The translations under genes and the position numbers were made by a program. The notes under the pieces were generated by a model. That model was not told where the DNA came from. It ran no database searches and saw only the letters and a list, made by a program, of their open reading frames with translations. Shown here piece after piece: positions 1-9,134 of a stretch of DNA of 64,000 nucleotides. Source of the stretch: Prolixibacteraceae bacterium. GTDB taxonomy: Bacteria; Bacteroidota; Bacteroidia; Bacteroidales; Prolixibacteraceae. How positions within the stretch are numbered: the stretch's first letter is position 1; each line of letters begins with the position of its first letter. Location of the stretch: NCBI GenBank assembly GCA_019163175.1, contig JAFLKN010000015.1, forward strand, positions 62,001 through 126,000. The letters are read 5' to 3'.

Positions 1-195
1 TGCTGTAAGATGACTGGCAAATGGACTATTACCGAGCAGATAATTTATCGGTTGGTATAAAATCATCATGTTCTCACCCGGATAGAAAGAGAACAATGCC
101 GGCTCCATAAATGATCGAAACCATATTGCAATTGCAATTAATGGAATCAGAAAATAATGGTAGGCATGATTTGATTTTAAAGCTTTTAGTAACAT
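1..195 (-). CDS. Integral membrane protein, N-terminal 65 codons (DUF6427-like), cut by window edge
   Basis: An open frame on the minus strand starts at an ATG at 195 and runs off the left edge. The 65 visible residues begin MLLKALKSNHAYHYF, continue into a hydrophobic stretch rich in I, L, A and F, and then a P-G-E-N-M motif. This looks like the first membrane segment of a multi-spanning protein. In many Bacteroidota a DUF6427 membrane protein follows purD, and both position and N-terminus fit that family, so the name rests partly on context. It lies 32 bp after purD in the same direction and could be cotranscribed with it. Too little is visible to assign a function. Confidence 0.6.
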   Translation of the reverse strand, partial: MLLKALKSNHAYHYFLIPLIAIAIWFRSFMEPALFSFYPGENMMILYQPINYLLGNSPFASHLTA

Positions 196-227
196 GCAGA
201 AAAAATTACATCAATAATTAACTTGTG

Positions 228-1502
228 CTAAAGGTCAAAGCCCAGATCCTTCCGAAAATACATGCCTTCGTAATTAATGAAACGGGCATTTTCATAAGAA
301 AGATTAAGCGCTTCATGCATGTTTTCACCGTACGAACTGATAGCCAAAACACGTCCTCCGTCGGTACAAACTGCTTCGCCCTTTTGTGCTGTTCCGGCAT
401 GAAAGACCATACTGCTCCCAATGCTATCTAGACCTGAAATAACTTTCCCTTTAATATAATCTCCCGGGTATCCCCCCGAAACTAGCATAACTGCAGCTGC
501 AGTGCGTTCATCAATTTCAATACTTGTCTCAGCCAAAGTTCCATCGGCAGCACCAATAAGCAAATCAACAAAATCTGATTTGATGCGCAACATTACCGTC
601 TCCGTCTCTGGATCACCCATTCTGACATTGTATTCAATTACCATAGGTTCTCCCCCACAGCTAATCAATCCAAAGAAAATAAATCCGTTATACGGAATCT
701 GATCTTTCTTCAAACCCTCAACTGTTGGTTTTATAATTCGTTCTTCCACTTTTTGCATGAAAACTTCATCAGCAAACGGAACCGGCGAAATGGAACCCAT
801 ACCTCCAGTATTTAATCCGGTATCACCTTCACCAATTCGCTTGTAATCTTTGGCAACAGGCAAAACCCGATAATCCTTTCCATCAGTTATAGCAAAAACA
901 GAACATTCAATACCACTCAGAAATTCTTCGATCACAACTTTACTGCTTGCCGAACCAAACTGTCCATCCAGCATTTCTCTCAGTGAATCCTGAGCCTTCT
1001 GGAGATCAGAAATAATTAAAACACCCTTGCCAGCAGCCAAGCCATCGGCTTTCAACACATATGGCGAATTCATTGTCTTCAGAAAGGACAGGCCTTCAGA
1101 TAAATTTTCAGAAGTTACTGCCAGATATTTTGCGGTAGGAATCTGGTGCCGCATCATGAATTCCTTGGCAAAATCTTTACTTCCTTCGAGTTGTGCTCCC
1201 AATTTGTACGGGCCAATAAAACGGATATTCTTTAATTGCTCATCAGAGCTGAAATAATCGTGCAGGCCTTCGCACAAAGGCACTTCAGGCCCAACCAAAA
1301 CCAAATCGATCTGATTTTCAAGAACCGCATTCCTGAGTCCTTCAAAGTCGGAAACTTTGACAGGAATATTGGTCCCCAAAAGCGAAGTTCCGGCATTACC
1401 CGGCGCAATAAACAATTGATTGAGTTTGGGCGATTGTTTGATTTTCCATGCCATAGCATGCTCTCTTCCTCCTGACCCAACAATTAAAATATTTATCATC
1501 AT
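228..1502 (-). CDS. purD: Phosphoribosylamine-glycine ligase (GARS)
   Basis: PurD catalyses the second step of de novo purine synthesis, joining glycine to 5-phosphoribosylamine with ATP to give GAR in the cytoplasm. The 424 residues match the usual bacterial length. The N-terminus has the family sequence ILIVGSGGREHAMAWK, the centre has the ATP-grasp lysine/glycine region (KADGLAAGKGV), and the metal-binding part ends in EYNVRMGDPETE. Two ATG codons (1502 and 1499) are adjacent and either could be used. The gene follows the deacetylase and DUF2723 genes by 24 bp on the same strand, so cotranscription is likely. No truncation or frameshift is seen. Confidence 0.97.
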   Translation of the reverse strand: MMINILIVGSGGREHAMAWKIKQSPKLNQLFIAPGNAGTSLLGTNIPVKVSDFEGLRNAVLENQIDLVLVGPEVPLCEGLHDYFSSDEQLKNIRFIGPYKLGAQLEGSKDFAKEFMMRHQIPTAKYLAVTSENLSEGLSFLKTMNSPYVLKADGLAAGKGVLIISDLQKAQDSLREMLDGQFGSASSKVVIEEFLSGIECSVFAITDGKDYRVLPVAKDYKRIGEGDTGLNTGGMGSISPVPFADEVFMQKVEERIIKPTVEGLKKDQIPYNGFIFFGLISCGGEPMVIEYNVRMGDPETETVMLRIKSDFVDLLIGAADGTLAETSIEIDERTAAAVMLVSGGYPGDYIKGKVISGLDSIGSSMVFHAGTAQKGEAVCTDGGRVLAISSYGENMHEALNLSYENARFINYEGMYFRKDLGFDL

Positions 1503-1526
1503 CTTAAAATTTTGACAGGCAGTAAG

Positions 1527-2180
1527 TTACTTACTGCCTGCTATTATTCGTTTGTTGTATGGTATTGCCTCAAAACGGTAACCTTGATCCTTTATCCAAC
1601 CAATTGATTTGGGTAAAGCTTCGGTCAGGTTACGCTGTGCCTTAATTGAATCATGAAACGTTATAACAGATCCCGGTCTGACAAAGTCAGTAATATTTTT
1701 AAATACGCTTTCCGGGTTTAGGCCGGAATCATAATCGCACGAAATTAAATCCCACATAATTATCCTGAATTTGCTTTTCAGGAAATGGTATTGGGATGGT
1801 TTTAACCATCCATGTGGTGGTCTGAAAAGATCAGAATCAATATATTCCCCAGCCTTTTCAATATTGCTGAAATACTCCTGATTCCCTTTCTTTAATCCTT
1901 GCCAATGGTTGTAGGTGTGATTCCCAACCGAATGACCATCATTCAGGATTTGCCTGTATATTTCCGGATATTTCATCACATTTTCACCCACACAAAAGAA
2001 GGTAGCTTTGATATTTTCTGCTCGCAGCAACTCAAGCACCCAGGGAGTTATTTCAGGAACTGGTCCGTCGTCAAAAGTGAGATATACAACTTTCCTCGTT
2101 TCATCAAATCTCCATACAGCTTCACCGAAGAGCGAAGTAATGAAACCAGGTAATCGAACCCTGGGGTCAAAACGCTTCAT
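1527..2180 (-). CDS. Polysaccharide deacetylase family protein (NodB homology domain)
   Basis: A single-domain carbohydrate esterase 4-type protein of 217 residues that probably removes N- or O-acetyl groups from a cell-wall or surface glycan. The five NodB motifs are visible: TFDDGP near residue 35, HTYNH near 88, FRPPHG, a W-D segment (IMWDLISCDYD) and TFHDS near 175. These supply the catalytic Asp, the metal His pair and the catalytic His. There is no signal peptide, so it is either cytoplasmic or exported in another way. Its ATG overlaps the stop of the DUF2723 gene (TAATG), indicating translational coupling. The pairing with DUF2723 and purD is common in Bacteroidota; the substrate is unknown. 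Confidence 0.88.
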   Translation of the reverse strand: MKRFDPRVRLPGFITSLFGEAVWRFDETRKVVYLTFDDGPVPEITPWVLELLRAENIKATFFCVGENVMKYPEIYRQILNDGHSVGNHTYNHWQGLKKGNQEYFSNIEKAGEYIDSDLFRPPHGWLKPSQYHFLKSKFRIIMWDLISCDYDSGLNPESVFKNITDFVRPGSVITFHDSIKAQRNLTEALPKSIGWIKDQGYRFEAIPYNKRIIAGSK

Positions 2181-5100
2181 TATTTCAATGAACTGTATCT
2201 TTCCAGATAGCTGTTGAACGATGTTGAAACTTCTTTTAACAACTCAGGCTGATTATTACGTGTACAAATCATACTCATTTCACGCATGAAATATAAGATC
2301 CTCTGTATTTCTTCGTCAACTGAATTACGCATAGGCTTTTTCAGTTTAAAGAAATAGTCCAACTGCTCTTTGTAATCAGTCATTATGGTGTTGATAATTT
2401 CCTTGCCTTTTGAAGCTTGTCCGGCTTTAAAGTAAGTTTCAGCCATCATCATCGAGAAATAATTGTAGGGTACTACTTTATGAGGTATCAACTCAACACC
2501 ACGATCAAGAACCTTTGTTGCTTTTTCATTTTGGCCTTCAGCAACCAGCGTTTCGGCCAAACGGTTGAATGTATTCCGGATATTCATCATCATGCGGCCA
2601 TTGTTCTCGTCGATGTACACATCCGGACGTTCCATATTACCCCATTTAAAGTTCTCCATTACATTCTGATACATCAGTTTTGAATTTACCTGACCCATAT
2701 TAATTCCAGTGGCATCAGCAGGAGTCTTGATCGGAACAAGCTTGTAAGCCAATCCTTCGAGTTGGAAATAATCCTGAAGGTTCAGGTATTTTTCCCGGCC
2801 GATTGTAATTGCAAAATAGATCGGACGTTCCCAATTGTTATTGGCAATCATATCCAGCACCATCAATTCATCTTTAGTGATGTAATGTTTATTGCCAAAA
2901 TCTATTTGTAAAGTGTCCACAATTTTATCGTAGTCTTGCGGCTCAACAACCTTGTTTTTAATAACCGCGGCTTTGTCGACCACCAAAAACAGTTTCTTTG
3001 AAGGAATGTATGAAGCGTAATCAGCTTGCTCCAATTTGGTTCTTGGATTTTCGTCTTTTACAAAATCGATAGCCTTTTTCAACTCAACCGAACCGTTAAC
3101 GCGTGGATCTTCCATGAGGTAAACGATGTCGCGTTTTCCCTGTACATAAAGATCGTGAGTGAAACTGATTGGCAGTGGTTCCGACTTGTAAGCTTTACTT
3201 TTCATTTGATCAATGTACCAGTCGGTCTGGAAATAGCTGAGGTTACAAACACGCACGTCAGTCCGCACTCCCTCAACTTCCTGATTGTACCACAACGGGA
3301 AAGTATCGTTGTCGCCGTTGGTGAAAATGATGGCATTTGGTGCGCAGGTATTCAGGTAATTGGCTCCAAAATCGCGTGCCGTATACCGATTCGAACGATC
3401 GTGATCATCCCAGTTTTCGGCCGCCATTATAACAGGAACAAGCAAAAGAGCTAATCCACTGGCAATACCCGCACTCGGAACCTCAGGAACATATTTTTTC
3501 AAGCCTTCATAAAGCGCAAGAACTCCAATTCCAATCCAGATCGTGAATGCATAAAACGAACCGGCATAAGCATAGTCGCGTTCACGCGGCTGAAGCGGTG
3601 ATTGATTCAGATAGACAACAATCGCCAATCCAGTCATTAAAAACAGCAAAGTAACTGTCCACAAATCCTTTTTCCCTTCAACACCCTTGTTGTACATGAA
3701 CACAATACCAATAACACCTAATATAAAAGGCAGTAAATAGTATTCATTTCGGCCTTTGTTATTTTTAAATTCCTGAGGAAGTTTATTCTGATCACCCAGA
3801 CGAATTGCGTCAATCGCATTTATTCCTGTAATCCAGTTTCCGTTGCTGATTTCGCCCTGACTCTGAATGTCGCTTTGACGCCCCGAGAAATTCCACATAA
3901 AATAGCGGAAATACATGTGACCAACCTGATAGCGGAAAAAGAATGTAAGATTCTCTCCAAATGTTGGAACCTGAATGGTCTTGGATTGGCCTTCATCGTC
4001 AGTTATCTGAACTTTACGGCCCTTAATTCCAGCCCATTGTTTGTATTGCTCAATATGAGATTCTTCGCGGCTATACATGCGAGGGAAAACAGTACTCAGA
4101 TTTGAATCAAAGACTTGTTTTTGACGCATATCAGCAACCACATATTTTCCACCCTTCTGGATGTAATAAGGTTTATCATCAACATATTTTTCCAGAGGAG
4201 TATTGTAATACTGGCCGTAAACCAAAGGGCGATCGCCATACTGTTCACGGTTCAGATATCCAAGTAGTGAAAATACATTATCCGGACTATTCTGGTCCAT
4301 AGGTGGATTGGCTGATGAGCGGATAACGATCATGGCAAAAGAAGAGTAGCCAATCAGGATAACAACAAAACTCAGCAAAACGGTATTCCAAAGAACCATC
4401 TTTTTGCGAACGGTGTACATGATTCCATAAACAATGGCACCCACAAGCAAAAGCGCATAAATAATAACTCCGGTATTGAAAGGCAAACCCATTCCGTTTA
4501 CGAACATGAGTTCAAACCATGTTGCTATGGTAACAACCCCCGGAATAACCACATACATTACAATCCCAAGAATGAACAACGAAACGGCCAGACTTAGCAA
4601 TATGCCATTGCGTGTAACTTTATATTTTCTGAAGTAATATACAAATACGATTGCAGGAATTGCCAGCAAGTTCAAAAGGTGAACTCCGATGGAAAGCCCC
4701 ATCAGGTAAGCAATCAGGATAATCCAGCGATTGGCATGTGGTTCGTCAGCAGAATCTTCCCATTTCAAAATAGCCCAAAATACCAGTGCTGTAAATAAAG
4801 AAGATGATGCGTAAACTTCACCTTCAACGGCTGAAAACCAAAACGTGTCGGAAAAAGTATAAGCCAATGCCCCAACTACTCCACTCCCAAGTATGGCAAT
4901 AGTTTGGCCCAGGGTATATTCGCCTTCTGCCTTGACTAGCTTTTTTGCCAAATGTGTAATGGTCCAAAACAGGAACAAAATTGTGAAAGCACTTGCCAGA
5001 CCCGACATCGCATTAATCATGTAGGCTGCGTTTGACGGACTGCCCCCAAACAAAGTGAAAAACCGGCCGACAATCATAAAGAAAGGTGCGCCCGGAGGGT

Positions 5101-5248
5101 GTCCAACTTCCAGTTTAAACGAAGTGGTTATAAACTCACCGCAATCCCAAAAGCTAGCAGTTGGCTCTAGTGTCAATAAATACGTTACTGCGGCTACCAT
5201 AAAAGTCAGCCAGCCAACAATATTATTCAGTTGTTTAAAGTTTTTCAT
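2180..5248 (-). CDS. DUF2723 family multi-pass membrane protein
   Basis: A 1022-residue protein. The first half contains many membrane helices and the second half is a soluble region with a TPR-like end (LAETLVAEGQNEKATKVLD). The DUF2723 signature lies at residues 25-60, with a W-D-C-G-E-F core followed by GHPPGAPFF, an arrangement like the first periplasmic loop of GT-C glycosyltransferases. From memory, DUF2723 proteins have been proposed as the protein O-glycosyltransferases of Bacteroidota (a GT-C fold); I could not verify this here. The gene is followed with a 1-nt stop/start overlap by the deacetylase. It is full length and surely real; the enzymatic role is an inference. Confidence 0.9.
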   Translation of the reverse strand: MKNFKQLNNIVGWLTFMVAAVTYLLTLEPTASFWDCGEFITTSFKLEVGHPPGAPFFMIVGRFFTLFGGSPSNAAYMINAMSGLASAFTILFLFWTITHLAKKLVKAEGEYTLGQTIAILGSGVVGALAYTFSDTFWFSAVEGEVYASSSLFTALVFWAILKWEDSADEPHANRWIILIAYLMGLSIGVHLLNLLAIPAIVFVYYFRKYKVTRNGILLSLAVSLFILGIVMYVVIPGVVTIATWFELMFVNGMGLPFNTGVIIYALLLVGAIVYGIMYTVRKKMVLWNTVLLSFVVILIGYSSFAMIVIRSSANPPMDQNSPDNVFSLLGYLNREQYGDRPLVYGQYYNTPLEKYVDDKPYYIQKGGKYVVADMRQKQVFDSNLSTVFPRMYSREESHIEQYKQWAGIKGRKVQITDDEGQSKTIQVPTFGENLTFFFRYQVGHMYFRYFMWNFSGRQSDIQSQGEISNGNWITGINAIDAIRLGDQNKLPQEFKNNKGRNEYYLLPFILGVIGIVFMYNKGVEGKKDLWTVTLLFLMTGLAIVVYLNQSPLQPRERDYAYAGSFYAFTIWIGIGVLALYEGLKKYVPEVPSAGIASGLALLLVPVIMAAENWDDHDRSNRYTARDFGANYLNTCAPNAIIFTNGDNDTFPLWYNQEVEGVRTDVRVCNLSYFQTDWYIDQMKSKAYKSEPLPISFTHDLYVQGKRDIVYLMEDPRVNGSVELKKAIDFVKDENPRTKLEQADYASYIPSKKLFLVVDKAAVIKNKVVEPQDYDKIVDTLQIDFGNKHYITKDELMVLDMIANNNWERPIYFAITIGREKYLNLQDYFQLEGLAYKLVPIKTPADATGINMGQVNSKLMYQNVMENFKWGNMERPDVYIDENNGRMMMNIRNTFNRLAETLVAEGQNEKATKVLDRGVELIPHKVVPYNYFSMMMAETYFKAGQASKGKEIINTIMTDYKEQLDYFFKLKKPMRNSVDEEIQRILYFMREMSMICTRNNQPELLKEVSTSFNSYLERYSSLK

Positions 5249-5410
5249 TTTTAGGGCATTTTAACGCCTGCGAAGATAGTACATTCTTTCAAATCAGGGT
5301 ACTAAGGGTTTGAATTTTATCGCATTTTATTGGACTTAGAACAGCAATCAGAGGCACTCAAAATCACAGTTTTAGAGAATCTGATGATTGGGAAACTGCA
5401 TTAAATAAAA

Positions 5411-5436
5411 AAGCCCTTCGGAGAACCGAAGGGCTT
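5411..5436 (-). terminator. Rho-independent terminator after tsf
   Basis: A 10-bp perfect stem (AAGCCCTTCG with CGAAGGGCTT) with a 6-nt loop is followed on the minus strand by a run of seven T. It lies 22 bp past the tsf stop codon and closes the rplM-rpsI-rpsB-tsf block. Confidence 0.9.
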
Positions 5437-5458
5437 GGTAAGATATCGTGCGATTTAT

Positions 5459-6286
5459 CTAGTCTGCAAGATTGTAACGGAAAAATCCGGTTACAGTAAG
5501 TCCTTTATCCTGACTTTTCAGGAATTCAGCAACGGTTTGTTTGTTTTCTTTAATGAAAGCCTGATTTAACAAGGTGCTATCTTTAAAGAATTTCTCAAGA
5601 GCTCCCTGAGAAATTTTATCAAGCATTGCTTCTGGTTTGCCTTCCTGACGGAATTTTTCTTTAGCAATTTCCAATTCTTTAGCTACAATTTCGGCGGAAA
5701 CATCTGCTTTATCAACAGCAACAGGATTCATTGCCGCTACTTGCATAGCAACATCTTTGGCAACCTGAGCATCAAGATCAGCTTTATTAAAACCAACCAG
5801 AGTTGACAGTTTGTTTCCAGGATGAATGTATGCTACAACAGTTTCAGCATCAAGTTTTGAATAGTAAGGCAAGTCAAGTTTTTCACCAATAACACCGGTT
5901 TGTTCAATGACATGGTTTTCAACTGTTCTTCCGTCAAGGAGTAATGCTTTAACGGCATTCAAATCAGCTACGTTATTAGCAATAGCTGCATCGAGAATGC
6001 GTTCAGCAAAAGCTACAAAATTTTCATTTTTTGCAACGAAGTCAGTTTCACAATTTAAAACTATCAGCGCGCCTGAATTCTTTGATGCATTTACCTTTGC
6101 CAAAACCACGCCTTCAGTAGCTTCACGGTCAGCTCTTTTGCTGGCAACGAGTTTACCTTTTTCGCGAATAATGTCGGTAGCACGGTTAAAATCGCCTTCT
6201 GCTTCTGCAAGGGCTGTTTTACAATCCATCATACCTGCGCCAGTTGCTTTACGCAACTTCATCACATCTGCTGCACTAATTTCCAT
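5459..6286 (-). CDS. tsf: Translation elongation factor Ts
   Basis: EF-Ts is the guanine-nucleotide exchange factor that regenerates EF-Tu-GTP. The 275-residue protein has the N-terminal UBA-like region (MKLRKATGAGMMDCKTAL) and the EF-Tu-contacting core TDFVAKN around residues 80-86. The length is normal for Bacteroidota. It lies 32 bp after rpsB, the classical gene order, and ends just before a strong terminator, so it is the last gene of the ribosomal operon. Confidence 0.98.
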   Translation of the reverse strand: MEISAADVMKLRKATGAGMMDCKTALAEAEGDFNRATDIIREKGKLVASKRADREATEGVVLAKVNASKNSGALIVLNCETDFVAKNENFVAFAERILDAAIANNVADLNAVKALLLDGRTVENHVIEQTGVIGEKLDLPYYSKLDAETVVAYIHPGNKLSTLVGFNKADLDAQVAKDVAMQVAAMNPVAVDKADVSAEIVAKELEIAKEKFRQEGKPEAMLDKISQGALEKFFKDSTLLNQAFIKENKQTVAEFLKSQDKGLTVTGFFRYNLAD

Positions 6287-6318
6287 AATATTTCTTGATT
6301 AAATGGGTTGTTGAACGT

Positions 6319-7149
6319 TTACTCATCAATTTCGTCATCGAGATCTTCATCATCGTCGAGATCTTCATCGTCGTCGACAGCGGATAAGTCATCGTCAGCA
6401 ACTTTTGCTTTTTTTGCTTTTACTTTTGTTTCTTTGTCATCGCCTTCTTTTTCGCGTTCAACTTTACGTTCTGAAAGTCCTTCGCGGATGGCGTCAGTCA
6501 TAACCTGAACAATCAGGCTGATTGACTGTGATGCATCGTCGTTAGCCGGGATAACGAAATCAATTCCTTCTGGCTGCGAGTTGGTATCAACCATCGCAAA
6601 AACAGGAATTCCAAGACGTTGGGCTTCGCGAACTGCAATTTTTTCTTTCAACACATCAACGATGAAAAGAGCTGCGGGTAACCGGGTTAAGTCGGCAATA
6701 CTTCCGAGCATTTTTTCGAGTTTGGCACGTTGACGGCTAATCTGAAGTTTTTCACGTTTTGAAAGAACATCCCATGCGCTGTCTTTGGTCATTTTGTCGA
6801 TGGAAATCATTTTCTTAACAGCTTTCCGGATAGTTGGAAAGTTGGTAAGCATACCACCGGGCCAACGTTCAGTCACGTAGGGCATGTTTACGCCACCAAC
6901 CAAATCAGCTACGATGTCTTTGGCTTGTTTTTTTGTGGCAACGAATAAAATTTTGCGGCCTGATTTTGCAATTTGTTTAATTGCCAGGGCGGCTTCGTCA
7001 ACTTTGACGATTGTTTTTTGAAGATCGATAATGTGAATCCCGTTTTTCTCCATAAAAATATACGGAGCCATGTTTGGATTCCACTTTCTTTTCAAGTGTC
7101 CGAAATGAACACCTGCATCTAATAAATCTTGAAAATTTGTTCTTGGCAT
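6319..7149 (-). CDS. rpsB: 30S ribosomal protein S2 with an acidic C-terminal tail
   Basis: S2 binds the 30S subunit late in assembly and is needed for S1 function. The conserved body is intact (LLDAGVHFGHLKRKWNP at the start, PYVTERWPGGMLTNF in the middle, GIPVFAMVDTNS near residue 185). From about residue 225 a lineage-specific tail of about 50 residues follows, first Lys/Glu-rich and then almost purely Asp/Glu, encoded by a GAT/GAC/GAA-rich low-complexity repeat. It lies 121 bp after rpsI and may also have its own promoter. The tail is typical of Bacteroidota S2 in kind but variable in length. Confidence 0.98.
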   Translation of the reverse strand: MPRTNFQDLLDAGVHFGHLKRKWNPNMAPYIFMEKNGIHIIDLQKTIVKVDEAALAIKQIAKSGRKILFVATKKQAKDIVADLVGGVNMPYVTERWPGGMLTNFPTIRKAVKKMISIDKMTKDSAWDVLSKREKLQISRQRAKLEKMLGSIADLTRLPAALFIVDVLKEKIAVREAQRLGIPVFAMVDTNSQPEGIDFVIPANDDASQSISLIVQVMTDAIREGLSERKVEREKEGDDKETKVKAKKAKVADDDLSAVDDDEDLDDDEDLDDEIDE

Positions 7150-7270
7150 CTTTTTACTTTTTTTTTAAAAAATAATCTCCTGAAAAGCAATTGCTAAGTA
7201 GCCCCGATTCAAAAAGCATGGGAGTCTGAGCAATTTAGATCCAAAGCAGAATATTTTTGTACTAAAAATA

Positions 7271-7657
7271 TTAACGTTTTGAGAACTGGAACCGTTTGCG
7301 TGCTTTTGGCTGACCTGGTTTTTTACGTTCAACTTCACGTGGATCTCTGGTCACGAATCCGGCAGCTTTCAACGCTGATCTTGATTCGGGATTGATTTCC
7401 ATTAACGCACGTGTAATTCCTAAACGTAATGCTTCAGCTTGTCCGGTGATACCACCACCATCAAGATTAACCTTAATGTCATACTGACCAGCAACACCTA
7501 ACAGATTCAACGGTTGCAAAACAACATACTGCAGGATTCCTGTAGGAAAATAATCATTCAAATCTCTGTTGTTGATTGTGATTTTTCCTTTGCCATCGCT
7601 TACATAAACTCTGGCAACCGCAGATTTCCTACGACCTAACGCGTTTACTACTTCCAT
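7271..7657 (-). CDS. rpsI: 30S ribosomal protein S9
   Basis: S9 is a small-subunit head protein whose C-terminal arm reaches the P-site tRNA. The protein has 128 residues, with [14 protein letters not shown] at the N-terminus, [10 protein letters not shown] in the middle and the basic tail ending in KRFQFSKR, so the functional terminal K-R is present. It starts 6 bp after rplM, the standard gene pair. The stop codon lies within a short AT-rich inverted repeat (7250-7272), which could slow transcription before rpsB but lacks a strong T-run. Confidence 0.98.
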   Translation of the reverse strand: MEVVNALGRRKSAVARVYVSDGKGKITINNRDLNDYFPTGILQYVVLQPLNLLGVAGQYDIKVNLDGGGITGQAEALRLGITRALMEINPESRSALKAAGFVTRDPREVERKKPGQPKARKRFQFSKR

Positions 7658-7663
7658 TAGTTA

Positions 7664-8119
7664 TTATTTAATTGTATTTAAATCAATTACTTTTGGGTTC
7701 TGGGCTTCCTGTTTGTGTTCTGAACCAACATACACTTTCAGGTTTCCATAGACTTTACTTCCCAGACGGTTTTTAGGCAACATCCCTTTTACTGCTTTTT
7801 CAATCAGTCTTTCAGGATATTTACTTAGCAACTCTGCTGGAGTTTGTTTTCTTTGTCCGCCCGGATAGCCCGAATAACTCAAATAAATTTTGTCATTCAG
7901 TTTGTTTCCTGTCAGACGCACTTTTTCTGCATTGATGATAACCACATTATCACCACAATCCACATGAGGAGTAAAGCTTGGTTTGTTTTTACCTCTCAGG
8001 ATTTTAGCAACTTTACTTGCCAAACGTCCGAGAACCACATCGGTGGCGTCAACAAGAACCCACTCTTTTGTTACCGTAGCTCTGTTTGCCGAAACGGTTT
8101 TGTAACTTAGTGTATCCAC
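7664..8119 (-). CDS. rplM: 50S ribosomal protein L13
   Basis: L13 is an early assembly protein of the large subunit. The protein has 151 residues; the conserved segments [31 protein letters not shown] and GMLPKNRLG are all present. It is the first gene of the operon and is preceded by a leader of about 150 nt from the promoter at 8278-8307. In other bacteria this operon is autoregulated through the leader; here a control structure is possible but not demonstrated. Confidence 0.98.
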   Translation of the reverse strand: MDTLSYKTVSANRATVTKEWVLVDATDVVLGRLASKVAKILRGKNKPSFTPHVDCGDNVVIINAEKVRLTGNKLNDKIYLSYSGYPGGQRKQTPAELLSKYPERLIEKAVKGMLPKNRLGSKVYGNLKVYVGSEHKQEAQNPKVIDLNTIK

Positions 8120-8277
8120 TTGTTTATTTTTAATTATTAAACATTAATTCGCAATGGATTAAAATCCAACTGCTTAGAGCTTCAGAATTTATCAACCCGG
8201 AATTGTTAATAAGATCTGCACACTCAACATTTTCAGTTATTTACAACAACTGACATTACGGGCAATAATCGGGACTG

Positions 8278-8307
8278 CAAAAGTATTTCTTTTTTTTTTA
8301 TTTGCAA
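8278..8307 (-). promoter_or_regulatory. Bacteroidota-type promoter for rplM-rpsI-rpsB-tsf
   Basis: On the minus strand a TTG at 8307-8305 is followed after 19 nt by TACTTTTG (8285-8278), matching the Bacteroidota consensus TTG-N19-21-TAnnTTTG. The A-rich spacer is typical of strongly expressed genes. Transcription would start near 8271, leaving a leader of about 150 nt before the rplM ATG. Confidence 0.8.
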
Positions 8308-8733
8308 GAATTTATTTGGGTGATATATAAAATTAACACAAAGATTCTCAAAGCTTAATCAGATTGGAGGAAAAGGAGTGCCCTCCCTGCAGATGAACCT
8401 GGTAAGCAATTTTGTTCCGGATTTAATTTCATCCTGTTTTAACTGCCAATTTCACACGATAAGTCAATGCTAATTTTTGCTGGCTGAATTTACACAATGA
8501 TCATTTTATATCTCAAATCAAGCAGTTCGTAACCAAAACAGGCATTTCATTGACATTTCCTAAAATCTGAGTCAGATTTAAATTTGCATGTCCTAACTTT
8601 ACTTCAGATATAAACATTTTTGCTATTCCATACCCATAATGGACAAAGCTCCGGTTGCCTCATAAAGTAAATGAAGAAGGATGTGAATCGGGTTGATAGT
8701 TAATTTATTTACTAATTCAAAATTGGCTGATCT
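8308..8733. other. Intergenic region with no gene seen
   Basis: About 430 bp between the rplM promoter and the next plus-strand ORF. It holds stop-rich, ordinary AT-leaning sequence. I see no tRNA, strong hairpin or repeat, and no convincing full promoter for the gene at 8734. Confidence 0.5.
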
Positions 8734-8994
8734 ATGAAAGCAAGGTTAAAGAAAATCAATATTGTTCTGTTAATTTCTTTAGTGGCCTTATTAATTTTAA
8801 GTCTGAGTACTATGTTTTGGGGAAAAGACCAGCTCTCAACTGATTTGCTTTTCGGAGCTTCGGTTATTTTCCCATTTTTCATTGCCACCAAAGGAATCGA
8901 ATTCATGATCGAAAATCAAAGACTAAAGGTATTTGTATCCATGCTTCTGCTATCTCTGGTGTGCATTTTGTCTCTCATCCTGATTTTCATTTAA
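8734..8994 (+). CDS. Small hypothetical membrane protein
   Basis: An 86-residue ORF starting at ATG 8734, with a basic N-terminus (MKARLKKIN) followed by hydrophobic segments at about residues 9-28, 38-52 and 65-85. This pattern suggests an inner-membrane protein with two or three helices and no soluble domain. I do not recognise the family. It stands alone between the ribosomal operon and a glycosyltransferase. The overlapping minus-strand frame at 8712-8906 has no features. It is probably real because it has a consistent membrane topology and starts after a long intergenic region, but this is not certain. Confidence 0.55.
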   Translation: MKARLKKINIVLLISLVALLILSLSTMFWGKDQLSTDLLFGASVIFPFFIATKGIEFMIENQRLKVFVSMLLLSLVCILSLILIFI

Positions 8995-9134
8995 AGGCAA
9001 TATTTATTTAATTCACAGTTGACTACTTCCAATATGTGCTGACTACTAAATAAGTTTACAGCGAATTTCTTCCTTTTACCGTATCAAATCTCAAGATATT
9101 AAAACGTATTTTTACCAGACTAAACAAACCGATT

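Noticed and set aside
3026-3454. 142-codon plus-strand frame opposite the DUF2723 gene
   Set aside because: Antisense shadow of a clearly coding minus-strand gene.
6308-6508. Plus-strand Ser-rich ORF opposite the S2 tail
   Set aside because: It is the antisense of the Asp/Glu-rich low-complexity repeat in rpsB; the Ser run comes from complementing GAT/GAC codons.
7250-7272. Inverted repeat AATATTTTT/AAAAATATT at the end of rpsI as a terminator
   Set aside because: The stem is all A/T and has no strong T-run; downstream rpsB-tsf are expected to be cotranscribed.
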